Assembly: GCA_008690995.1 (NCBI GenBank)
Contig: VRMN01000006.1
Span: forward strand, 889,501 to 953,500
Origin: Porphyridium purpureum
Lineage: Eukaryota; Rhodophyta; Bangiophyceae; Porphyridiales; Porphyridiaceae
DNA: 64,000 nt
Direction: 5' to 3'
The notes under the pieces are model-generated. The model did not search any database and had not been told where the DNA came from. It saw nothing but the letters and a program-made list of their open reading frames with translations. Positions 51,149-60,438 of the stretch are shown piece after piece (position 1 is the first letter of the stretch; the number at the start of each line of letters is the position of its first letter). The position numbers were made by a program, and so were the translations under genes.

Positions 51149-54100
51149 TTACACAATATACACGCGACGGCTGGAAAGCGCACCGCACAGAAAGCCGTCA
51201 TCACTGACTGACTCGAGCGCAAACGAACCCACAGTGAGAAAGCAAATTAAAAACGAGTGTTGGAGCGACTCACCGACCGTGGATGGATCAAAGGTCACAC
51301 GGTCCGAGCCAACCAGCACAAAGTCCTCACCCGGACGCAATACGCTCGCATCTTCCAAGCCACTGCCTGTCCCTGGGCGCAAGTGCATATCTTCGTGCAT
51401 CACTCGGACAAGAACCGTGCACTGGCGCGCTGTATTCACGGCATTCCCGTACGGTGACACGCTAAGTAAAACGCGCACAAAGGAGCCGCGACGCAGAGTA
51501 GAGCGCGAACGACCGAGCTGGAGCGCTGGTGTCAAACCAACTGCTGGCTGAGACGGCGACGAAGGCAACGAGGGAGAGGGCGAGCGGCGCTCATCACAAT
51601 CCGCGGTTCGAGTGGTTGAGTTTGACGCAGGTAGGAGGTCGAGGTGGCACGCGAACATGGACACCCTGCTCGTTTCGCCCTTCAGACGTTCAAATTCGGT
51701 ATCCAGCTCGTCCAAAGACGCCGTTCCCGTCCGATGCAATGCGGTACCCACTAGCTCCCAGCTAAGCTCAAACTGTTCTGAGAAGGCGTTATGTTTGGTC
51801 TGCTTCGCCAAACCTTGTTCATCACCTTGCTCTCCCGAGCCAGAGCTTGAACCGTCACTGTTCATTGCAGCCTGCAGGTCGAATTCAACTTCATAAACGG
51901 TGCGGCAGCTGCCGGGAAGCGGCAGCGGTGGCTCGATGGCGCCACGTTGTGCGTATGCCGAGACACCGGACGGGTGGAAGGTACCGGCGTGTCTTTCGAC
52001 GACCGAGTTCAGCGACTTGTCCGGTGCCCTTACGCGGCGCTGCAAACGCAACTGAATCAAATGATTCACATGGTTGTGTACATGAAAAGATGCAAACATG
52101 CCGCACCCGTGCGCCAGACGCTGAGTGCCAAACATGCTCCACGGCGACAGTTGCAAAGCACGCACAGAGATTAGCGGCCACACGTGGAGCCGCAAGTGCA
52201 GCTCTGATATCCGCCGAATCGTAGCGCGAAGCTGCTGCTTGCCTTGTGCGTCTTGCTTCGTTATTATGGAACCGGAATCCAAAGCGAGCGCATGTGCCAC
52301 ACGGAACGACAGCACGCTTGAGCTGCTGCCACCAGCACTGTTCCCCGCCCTTCCCGTGGCTCCGGTCCGGGCGGCATTCACAGAGGGCGATTGTAGATGC
52401 GCCTTGAGCGTGAGCTTCAGAACATGCGAGCCACGCAAAGCAGAGACCTCGACAGGGTGCCTCCATTCTGCACCCGATTCGCCATCCAGCACCGCTACGT
52501 GCTGTGGGTCAGATGCAACAAAGACAGAAGCGTGCACCGGTGCAGGTCCCGTGCAGCTTAAACGTAGATACACGTCTGCGCGCTCACCATGGAAAAGCGA
52601 CAATTCCTGCACGTGTGACTTACTTTCGGACGTGTCGGTACCTACTCCAAGCCCAGCACTCTCCGAAAGGCAAAGGGCGTCGCGACCTATTTGAAGCGTG
52701 CACTGCGACATTGCTGGAAGCACCTCGACTGCGTTTGGCTGCAGACAAGTGCGTAACGCACGGCTTCCTTTCCCAGCCGCGTTGGCGTTCAACTCTGGGC
52801 GCGCGAATCGAATGAGGTTAATAACACCACCAAACAAGCGTAGTACGACCCCTGTGAGCTGCAACGCACCGTCGTGCAGAGGTGTTGCTGTCGCGAAAAC
52901 ACTCGTGCGGCGTTTGCAGCACGGGAGCTGTGCACGCGAGCCGGCTACGGTAAACGTGAGGGGTGCAACGCTCAGCAGATGTCGCGATGAGAGAAGCAAT
53001 TCAAGATCTCCTTCATCGGCATCATCATGCGGGCCATTTGGCTCTTTGGATTTGTCTCGGAGCGCAGGGGAACACAGCAGACTCACCAGCTCACACTCAA
53101 GCGGTACTTTCAAACAGGTTTCAAATTCAAGCTCAACACGAGCGGGCTCGCCTACCACCCAACTCGCCAACGCTCCATTCGTGCTGGAGCTCTGCAGCGC
53201 TGCCGCCGCGGCGTCAAAAGCGCTGTACAAAAAGGGACTGGCTGCGGAGCTCGCGGACGCGTTGACACTTTCGCCTTCGCCAGCCCAGGCGACGATGCCA
53301 TCCTTTGCGTCGGCTGCTTCCTCATGCGTAGCAGTGAACAACTCGGCTCGCGCGCTACCCAGTGGCCGGCAGCGAGTCACTGTGACAAGTTGCTCATCGG
53401 CCATGCTATCCGGCTCACTGCGGAAGGCCGGCACGGCGGCGGCGCTGAGCGCCGCACACGAGCTACGCGACAGCGCGAGCTCATGCTCAATGTCACCTCT
53501 TACGAACGGCGACACAGACGTCATCCAAGTCATGACCGCTAGGCCCATTTGCGTCGCCGGGTCCAGCGCTGGCACCAACCCCGAGCCTCCAGCAGGCGAC
53601 GTCTTGCCGGATACCAACAAGGATGATGTCGCTGCGGAGGAGCTCCGTCCTTGCACTGGCCTGTCTGCGCCACTGCCACCGCCAAGGCTTCCACCGTTGC
53701 TCGTGTTCATGCTGCTGCCGGCAACAACACTACTTGCGGAACTGGATAAGACTTTAGGACCAATGCCGCTTGTGCTGCCGGGCGATGCGATGGTGGAGAG
53801 AGTGTTCGTGACTCGCGTTTTGGCTGTCTGCGACAAAGGCGGCAAGGTTGCCACCGGCGCAGGTGCAGATACGCCATTCGCGCCACAGAAATGAAGCGAG
53901 GAACTCAGCCGGAGCACGTGCTCACAGTAACTGATTGCCTCGTGAAACATTCCGAGATCAGCACTCAACGCAGCGGCCTCGCTCAACACGGCACACTTGA
54001 GTGCTGTCCACTGCTCGTCACAGAATTGCTCAGCGCAACGCGCGAGAAGAAACGAGGCCACATACGCACGCGAAGTGTTTATGGTGGCGCTCGAGTTCAC

Positions 54101-55810
54101 AGTAGTAGACATCGTGCCTGCGCTGGATCCTGAGATTGCTCCAACGCCCAAGCCGTAATTCCACTCAGCGAGCTGGTAATAAAAGAGAGCTGCCTTACGG
54201 TGCGCTCCTAAAAAGTCGTGAAACAGTGCAAGCGCTCCCCAAATGTGCATTTTGCGGGAAAAACTTGCATTCGCCGAAATCTGCACCGCGTAGCTTGCCA
54301 CCTCGAGCGCCTTGAAGCGCCACGAGGGGACGTTGCCCAAGAAAAAGCAAAGCCGAAGCGCCGCGCTCAGCTCCAACGTGCGTGCGCGTTTCCGCGCGTA
54401 CAGGCGCAGCACTTCCGAGTAGCCATCGACGATGTTTGTCACCAGATCCGGCGGCAGATTCAGATGCACGACGGGCGGCGGGAAGGGCTTGGAACTGCCG
54501 CGTGGATCTTTTGCACGGCGTGCGTTCGCCAGCGGATACGCATATGGCGGCACGCTCTCGTCACCAGAGAACTCGGCGAGAATGTTAGACACGTCAAACG
54601 GGGCACGCGAAGCACAAAATCCTTCTTGAGCGAGCAATGCAGCGGCCGCCCCTTCCATGGCCCCGGCAATCCATAGGCGGTCCGAGTTGGCTCGTGCGCG
54701 TTCTGCGGCCGCATTGTAGCTCCGCAAGGCGTCCACGCACGCGCCGAGGAGCATATAAAAATCTCCCTGCAGCTTTTGGACCCGTCCATCGCGGCGCTTA
54801 TTGAGTTTCGTCTGGGACTCGGCGGCGGCGTGTAGACCGCTGCCAGAATATGAGGCGGAAACATTGGAAGCCCCGCTGCCGGACTGATCCTTATGACTTG
54901 CCCCCGAGTGGTCAAGATATGTCAAAAGCGGTTCGGTGCTGTTGGGCGAGGTTGTGGCAACCATTGCGCGCTCAATCGAGTCAAGGACGCTCGCAACAAA
55001 TGGAAGTAATTGCACGCGAATTTCGGCTCGCAGGGTACTGGAGCCCGAACTGTTGTTGCCGCTACTGCTCTCGACCACAAACTCGGATGACACCTCTGGG
55101 CTGCTGGAACCCCATAGCTTGGCACCGCGCGGCGACATGATAATGAGTAGCTTCCTGATCAACACGCCCTTAAATTGGGTGGCAACCACGTCAAGGTCTT
55201 CCCGAGCGCCGCGTATGGCAGCCTGTTGAGCCAATAGGTCATCCTGGACCGAAGCATCTGAGATGTCTGCAATGCCCAGGATGCCCCATATGCGTTTGGC
55301 GACATGGAAGCTTTCCCACTCGGACGTGGCGGGCACCAGTACCGCACCGGCAGGCGTCTTGTGGCAGATTTCGTACCGCAACAAGATTTTTACCTCGTCA
55401 CGAAGCGATGCGTCGAACCCAGCGCGCTCACGCCGTCGGCTTGGGTTTCGGTTGTCATGATCTTGTGCGGTCTGATTCGCAGACTGAGTGGAATGGGCTG
55501 ACTTGCTGTTTGGATGAGAGTTGGGCTGCCCTGGCAGATACGACGTATTACCAGCCGATGCACCGCCGCCCAATCCGCTTGTGGCAACTGCAGATGACAC
55601 ATCTGCGCCGCTGCCGCCGTCACGGTACAAATGGCGGCCTGCTCGGCGACGAATGTCCGAGCCGTTGTCCGGGATGGCAGAGATGGGAATCTCGCGTAAG
55701 CCCATCAGCTCGTCCGCCACGCGAGTGAAGCGCGCGCGCTTGACAAAGCGCGTCGGCACCACCACCACGCGGATGGAGGAAAAGTCGAAGATCGAATCCG
55801 CGGAGATCAT
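51149..55810 (-). CDS. TRAPPC9: TRAPPC9/Trs120-like TRAPP II subunit
   Basis: 1553 aa from the ATG at 55810 (the codon before it is GTG). The N-terminus SIRVVVVPTRFVKRARFTRVADELMGLREIPISAIP matches the start of Trs120/TRAPPC9. The middle contains the TPR-like helical region (LRLYARKRARTLELSAALRLCFFLGNVPSWRFKALEVASYAV; HIWGALALFHDFLGAHRKAALFYYQLAEW). The C-terminal half has beta-sandwich-like stretches (VELEFETCLKVPLECELVSLL; FTVAGSRAQLPC). Ser/Gly/Thr-rich insertions explain why it exceeds the usual 1150-1300 aa. TRAPP II activates Rab GTPases at the Golgi and recycling endosomes. A single reading frame of 4.7 kb with no intron. The assignment rests mainly on the N-terminus and architecture; TRAPPC10 is less likely. 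Confidence 0.8.
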   Translation of the reverse strand: MISADSIFDFSSIRVVVVPTRFVKRARFTRVADELMGLREIPISAIPDNGSDIRRRAGRHLYRDGGSGADVSSAVATSGLGGGASAGNTSYLPGQPNSHPNSKSAHSTQSANQTAQDHDNRNPSRRRERAGFDASLRDEVKILLRYEICHKTPAGAVLVPATSEWESFHVAKRIWGILGIADISDASVQDDLLAQQAAIRGAREDLDVVATQFKGVLIRKLLIIMSPRGAKLWGSSSPEVSSEFVVESSSGNNSSGSSTLRAEIRVQLLPFVASVLDSIERAMVATTSPNSTEPLLTYLDHSGASHKDQSGSGASNVSASYSGSGLHAAAESQTKLNKRRDGRVQKLQGDFYMLLGACVDALRSYNAAAERARANSDRLWIAGAMEGAAAALLAQEGFCASRAPFDVSNILAEFSGDESVPPYAYPLANARRAKDPRGSSKPFPPPVVHLNLPPDLVTNIVDGYSEVLRLYARKRARTLELSAALRLCFFLGNVPSWRFKALEVASYAVQISANASFSRKMHIWGALALFHDFLGAHRKAALFYYQLAEWNYGLGVGAISGSSAGTMSTTVNSSATINTSRAYVASFLLARCAEQFCDEQWTALKCAVLSEAAALSADLGMFHEAISYCEHVLRLSSSLHFCGANGVSAPAPVATLPPLSQTAKTRVTNTLSTIASPGSTSGIGPKVLSSSASSVVAGSSMNTSNGGSLGGGSGADRPVQGRSSSAATSSLLVSGKTSPAGGSGLVPALDPATQMGLAVMTWMTSVSPFVRGDIEHELALSRSSCAALSAAAVPAFRSEPDSMADEQLVTVTRCRPLGSARAELFTATHEEAADAKDGIVAWAGEGESVNASASSAASPFLYSAFDAAAAALQSSSTNGALASWVVGEPARVELEFETCLKVPLECELVSLLCSPALRDKSKEPNGPHDDADEGDLELLLSSRHLLSVAPLTFTVAGSRAQLPCCKRRTSVFATATPLHDGALQLTGVVLRLFGGVINLIRFARPELNANAAGKGSRALRTCLQPNAVEVLPAMSQCTLQIGRDALCLSESAGLGVGTDTSESKSHVQELSLFHGERADVYLRLSCTGPAPVHASVFVASDPQHVAVLDGESGAEWRHPVEVSALRGSHVLKLTLKAHLQSPSVNAARTGATGRAGNSAGGSSSSVLSFRVAHALALDSGSIITKQDAQGKQQLRATIRRISELHLRLHVWPLISVRALQLSPWSMFGTQRLAHGCGMFASFHVHNHVNHLIQLRLQRRVRAPDKSLNSVVERHAGTFHPSGVSAYAQRGAIEPPLPLPGSCRTVYEVEFDLQAAMNSDGSSSGSGEQGDEQGLAKQTKHNAFSEQFELSWELVGTALHRTGTASLDELDTEFERLKGETSRVSMFACHLDLLPASNSTTRTADCDERRSPSPSLPSSPSQPAVGLTPALQLGRSRSTLRRGSFVRVLLSVSPYGNAVNTARQCTVLVRVMHEDMHLRPGTGSGLEDASVLRPGEDFVLVGSDRVTFDPSTVGESLQHSFLICFLTVGSFALESVSDDGFLCGALSSRRVYIV

Positions 55811-56170
55811 CACATACGTGTCCTACGAGCGTGTCTTGTCGCCCGAAGGAACGTCCACACGACGGCCGTCACGGCAGCGCCGGTGGCGAGCAACTGCAAA
55901 GCTCACTTTGGCGCCTGCCGCGCGCTCTAGTTTGGAAAGCCACGGATCTTTCTCTCGTCCACTTGTGGTCGCCGCACCCAGCGCACGCCTGATGCCGTCA
56001 CCCGGGCGCACATGGACCGCCTAGGTACAGTTGCCAGATCTTTGGGTTCTGAACTGAAGTGCGACCAAATCGGATAGGGGACAGTACCTTTTTTCAAGTT
56101 TTACAGGTAAAATGATCTGCTTTACTATAAAAAGGATAGAGGTCCGGTGAACAGGGAATATGAAGGAGGT

Positions 56171-56189
56171 CAAAACGGATAGGGGACAC
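56171..56189. repeat. Inner direct/inverted repeat, left end of Tc1 element
   Basis: CAAAACGGATAGGGGACAC, matched in inverse orientation at 57343-57361 and sharing CGGATAGGGGACA with the outer ends. Likely second transposase-binding site. Confidence 0.75.
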
Positions 56190-56259
56190 GGCACATTTCT
56201 GGCCATTACTCAGCCATAGAGAATCGGAATTGGTCGCGGTTTCCTTGCACGCACGCGCC

Positions 56260-57247
56260 TCAAAGATACGCACAGTTAAATATTCGTTTCGGCAGCGACG
56301 CGTACAAATTGGCCATCACAGGCTGGTCCAAAGTCTCCCAAGCCTGTAAAATGGCATTCTTGAGCTCTAGCACCGTCTGATACTGCCTTGCACCCTCGTA
56401 AACCTTGCGCGCTAGTATCCCCCACAGGTTTTCGATAATATTGAAGTCCGGCGAGTACGCTGGCCAGTCTAGAAGCTCCACATTCTCGTCATTCATGAAA
56501 TTCTTAACCAGGCGACTTGTGTGCACTGGCGCGTTATCCTGCTGAAAAACCATGTTCGGGCCCACCATCTGACGGCAACGGTTCAGCAGTGTCCTCTCGA
56601 AGCATGGAAACATATTTTGCAGCCGTAAATGACCCCTAAATAAAATGCCGGTGAATCTTTCCTCTTGCAGAAATTGCACCCCAAACCATGCATCCACCGC
56701 CGCCGGAATGTCGCGACTGAAGTTCTGGAACGTCCGCCGCACGCTCAACCCACGTCTTGTGGAAACCATCGGGTCCGTCCAGGTTGAACTTCTTTTCGTC
56801 AGTGAACACAATTGCGGCCCAATTGGTCTGTTCCAGCTGATGATGCCTGGCCCAGGCCAGCCTCTTAAGCTTGCGATTGAGTGCCAGTGGCGGACAAGCT
56901 GGAATTTTGCGGTATGCATGCGTGACACTCATTGCCTTCCTGATTGTCGTCAAACTTTGGATTGGTTTAGCTCCACGAATTCGCAGAGCTGCTTGAACCT
57001 GACGTGCCGTGTGAATGTTCGGAAGCTTGGCGATGTTAAAAATCTTCGTTTTGACTGCCTCAGTCAGCTTTAAATCGTTCACATTGGCATATTTCTGGCA
57101 GTAGTCGTTTGGAGCCGACAAATAGCGGGAAACCACGTTCTTCGAGCGCCCAATTTTGGTCGCAATGGCTCTCACGCTGTTGCTCGACTCTCGGAGACCC
57201 TGGATACGTCCTTTCCCCTCGCCCGTAAGGCCAATATTGCGCCCCAT
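56260..57247 (-). pseudogene. Tc1-type (DD34E) transposase, one frameshift
   Basis: Begins with ATG at 57247 (MGRNIGLTGEGKGRIQGL). N-terminal paired HTH (SVRAIATKIGRSKNVVSRYL; TARQVQAALRIRG), then VFTDEKKFNLDGPDG (first Asp), GGGGCMVWGAISARGKI. The frame then shifts within 56636-56928 and continues QQDNAPVHTS (second Asp) and WPAYSPDFNIIENLWG (Glu), 34 residues apart: DD34E. It ends at 56260 with RIFNCAYL. All three catalytic residues remain, so decay is recent. Confidence 0.92.
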
Positions 57248-57616
57248 GGAGTCAAAATGGAGCTCATTACGAGCTGCGATGGATCCACACTTTTCCGCTT
57301 ACACTGAACCGCCAATGTCCGAGATATTTCGCTTCCACGCAGTGTCCCCTATCCGTTTTGAGCCACAAATTTCGTCATAACCGTTGCAGACGAACCCCGC
57401 CGTTCTACTTTTATAGCAAAAGATCAAAATTTACCATTAATTAACTATTTTTTCTGAAACATTTGACTGTCCCCTATCCGATTTGGTCGCACCTTAGGTT
57501 GTCCCATTCACGGTAAAAGCGATCAGGGTCAGGTGGCAAGGTGACAAAGGTGGTTGAAGACGAAGCTATCAAGACCGCTCGTACTTGAGACGCCTGATTC
57601 AAACATCATGTTCAGC

Positions 57617-57632
57617 GGTGTCCTAAGACACC
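57617..57632 (-). ncRNA. Hairpin past the TnpB stop, candidate guide-RNA scaffold remnant
   Basis: GGTGTC-4 nt-GACACC, a perfect 6-bp stem with a 4-nt loop, 25 bp past the stop codon of the TnpB/Fanzor fossil, preceded on the same strand by GGGGAAACCC. In TnpB and Fanzor loci the guide RNA scaffold comes from just this place. The RNA role is inferred; a transposon-end hairpin is the alternative. Confidence 0.35.
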
Positions 57633-57656
57633 GTGCATCGGGTTTCCCCGGCAGGG

Positions 57657-58980
57657 TCAGGCTCCAATGCTGGGGAAAGAAATCCCCAGCGCTTTGTGAT
57701 TGCGCAAGAAAATATTTTTTGCGCCATTGATATTGCGGTCCATGACCGCTTCACACGTACTAGAACGGCACCTAGAAGTCTTAGCGCCGCCCAGATTCGC
57801 GTGTTTGGTTCCCTACGCGTTGCACGTGTTTAAGGTATAGGTCTCATTGACAAGCACCTGTTTCGAAGTGCTTTTCGTGCATTAAATGGAATTCGTCTTT
57901 GGACGCGGTATTAGCCCTAGGGGAACATCTGACGCGCTACCTTGGAACGTTTCTTGTGTTCACGACGGCGGACCATGTTGGAAACCGCGAACGTGGGCAA
58001 CAGGATAAGGTCACACTCGCGCACCAGGAATGCGGTGATTTACTTGTGGACCTCATCCACTAGGTTGCATATACGGTCATGTTCACAGCGTGCGGCTGGG
58101 CGCAGCGCGCAGCGCCGGTGCGCGTTCTCCACGGTTGCAATCTTGGACATCAAAATCGTCCAAGCCCTTGCAGAGTCGGAAAAAGCGACCGATGTCGCCA
58201 ACTCCCCACGGATATAGCGCGACTCTGACTCGGGTCGAAAAGCGTCTGGAGGTTCGGACGCCCGGGTCTAATGTAACAAGACGCTGTTGCACATCACTTT
58301 GACTTTGGTTTTCGGCCGTGTTTTGAGCTGGCGATTGTTGCTGTTGCTGTCGCAGTTGCTGTCGCAGTTGCTGCCGTGGTAACAGTTCCGGCTTTAGGCT
58401 GAGCGGTGTGTACCTGTGTGGTATGCACAGATACAACTTGTTCGTCGGTGTTCGCTGCAGACGACAATACATATTACTGTGCTCACACGACACAGCGACA
58501 CCTCGACCTGTCCACAACCACACTGGTGCGGTCCACGGCAGCTACAGAAAAACGCAGTCTGCGTGTTGCTCGATCCATTCCTTGCGAATATAAATAGACT
58601 CACTCGCGTGAGCCTTTCGTGAGCGAAAACCGAGCCTGAGATGCGATGCATTTCCCCCTGCCACATTGCTGTGGCATGCTTCAAACGCCGCAATTGCATC
58701 CGCACACGGCCCATCCCGAATACCATATGGAATAGACCTGAGCCACGGGTTGGCACCGACATTCTCACTGCTGTTGTTCACCAGCTTAAACCGCAGATAC
58801 TGTACCCAGCTCACGGTGGTAACACCACTTCGCCGACCTGCGTCCGCCGCTGGACTGATTAGAAGCGCGACGCAGTGATTATACGTCCACCGAGCAGCAC
58901 CGAACAGCTGAAGTATACGCTGATGGTCCACTCGGCGGACGGGACTCACCTTGAATTTTGAGGCGGCTATAGCTTCGCCC
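57657..58980 (-). pseudogene. IS607-type TnpB / Fanzor RNA-guided nuclease, decayed
   Basis: Pieces of one TnpB-like protein in N-to-C order along the minus strand, in several frames. N-terminal domain (58980-58542): FGAARWTYNHCVALL, WLRSIPYGIRDG, LGFRSRKA...IYIRKEWI. A Gln-rich insertion (about 58320-58375). RuvC-I: LVTLDPGVRTS (about 58248-58280), then GDIGRFFRLCKGLD. RuvC-II: ILLPTFAVSNM (about 57973-58010), where relatives have Glu (TFETSQM). Zinc finger (about 57780-57850): TCNA, a TAG, then GTKHANLGGAK and CRSSTC. RuvC-III: MDRNINGAKNIFLR (about 57705-57745), with Asn where the catalytic Asp is usual. It ends at a TGA (57657-57659). Several frameshifts and stops; catalytically dead on two counts. 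No resolvase partner seen. Confidence 0.85.
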
Positions 58981-59154
58981 CACCGCGTTTAACCGCCGTT
59001 ATTTCCTTGTCACACGGCAGCTGTAGACGCCCTTCCGCGCCCACCCGCATCTCCGGGAGCTGATTTCCAACCGATGTTCGTGGCCAGGTTACGGGAAGGA
59101 CTGATGAGCTAGCCCGTCACGCGCCGATCGGCCACCGCTTCCTTACCTTGCACA

Positions 59155-59490
59155 CTGTTGAAAAAGCGAACTCGCCCGATGATGGACGATTGAGGGGGCG
59201 CGAGCGAGCGTACGACCTGCTGATTAGCAAGAGGTCGGCGCGACCGGTAACCGGAACGAGAGCGACCCGACCGGACGGTCGCGCGGAGGGTGCGATGGTC
59301 CCGGCCTTCGCGGCTGCTCTAAAGGGCTGGCGCAGCCGCGCGGAGCAGTATTTGCCTGTCTTTAGAGTTAGAGGCTTCAGTATTTATCATCGGAATTTAT
59401 TGGTACTATAAAAGAGGCTTCTCGGAACAATGGCGTTTGCTTATAGTGGAGCGGTTGCACCTGTGGGTCCGGGCTTATTGGATTTTCCAC
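59155..59490 (+). mobile_element. 5' fragment of copia element B family
   Basis: Matches 16985-17310 closely: the AACTCGCC...GCGCGAGCGAGCGTACGACC block, GGTCCCGGCCTTCGCGGCTG, the leader, the ATG and the first gag residues (MAFAYSGAV). The match stops abruptly at about 59490. A truncated fossil copy with no pol. Confidence 0.85.
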
Positions 59491-60438
59491 ACACACGAAA
59501 CCACGTCGATTTTGTGCGCGAGCAGAATGCGCCGTCCGCGTACTCTTTCGACGCGGCCGCGGTTAGCGACCAGGTCAACGCTGAGATGGCAGCCGATGCT
59601 TTGGACCAGAATGGTCTTGCTTCCTCCTGGTCACCCCGCCATACTCGCTCGCCGTCGCCTTGCCGAAGGACGCTCTGGCACAGGCGCCGCTTTGCTCTGC
59701 GACTCGCCCGCCGTGCCGCTCGCCGCCCGCGTGCGTGCGCGCATCTTGAGACGGAGACACGCCTCCTTCGCATCGTGTCGCGCGATGTTCTTGTTCAAGT
59801 GCGAGCCAGCCAAACTTCTTCCACGACAATTGAAACCTCTGGCAACGTGCATAAACATCGTGAAATAAAAGCTGTGTTTTTGATTTCAGGGGTTTGCAGG
59901 TTCTAAGGAAAAAAATCAACTGCTATAAAGCGTCTTACCAACTCAACTTTCTTGCTGTCTGCGCGCATCCAGCCCGGCTGCGATGTGCCCTGACCCACAT
60001 AGATGCCTCACGGGTGCTCTGCCTTTTGATGGACCACAACTACACTTTAATTCGACATTGCAAACCACGACATACCCTTTCGCTCGCAGAGGATGCTCCA
60101 TGGAACACGTCTCGGCATGGGTCGTTGCCTGCCGTGTGTGTGCGGACACGCGCGCATCAATCTTCCCACCTGGAATCCGAAAACGGTTTCATTTCAAATC
60201 TATCGGTTAACCGTTAAACCGATGTGGCGGAGAAAATTAAGTTTTTGCTGACTCGCACATCAACCGGAAAGTGACAGACATGTGGCGCGCGCAGGGTGAA
60301 GATTGGCACGACAAGACGAACGCGAAGAATCGTAATCGTTTCCACGCCATCCTCTCTGGTCGAACCTAGCAGCCAGAGGCAACCTCGCTGGTCCGCGGCG
60401 TCGGCTGATCACGTGGCGTCGTTCGCACCGGGATAGTG
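59491..60438. other. Unassigned region and GT61 promoter
   Basis: From 59491 to about 59870 a plus-strand frame reads on out of the copia fragment and ends CRAMFLFKCEPAKLLPRQLKPLATCINIVK; the last 40 residues look protein-like but match nothing I know. A host gene's 3' end cut off by the insertion is possible. From 60178 to 60221 lies an AACCG/CGGTT cluster (aaacggttt, cggttaaccgttaaaccg) like that at 27611-27660, about 220 bp upstream of the next ATG. Confidence 0.4.

Larger units (their letters stand above)
56057..57494 (-). mobile_element. Tc1-type DNA transposon with double inverted ends
   Basis: About 1.44 kb. Outer inverted repeats share GTGCGACCAAATCGGATAGG and continue GGGACAGT (left 56059-56085, right 57465-57492). 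The target TA is kept on the right (57495-57496) and reads TG on the left (56055-56056). An inner pair about 100 bp in, CAAAACGGATAGGGGACAC (56171-56189 and 57343-57360), repeats the same core, so each end carries two direct copies, like the IR/DR ends of some Tc1 elements. The transposase on the minus strand has one frameshift. Confidence 0.9.

Noticed and set aside
52698-53894. 398-codon plus-strand frame
   Set aside because: Antisense to the TRAPPC9-like gene. Its Ser/Arg-rich composition is what the opposite strand of that gene's low-complexity stretches would give.
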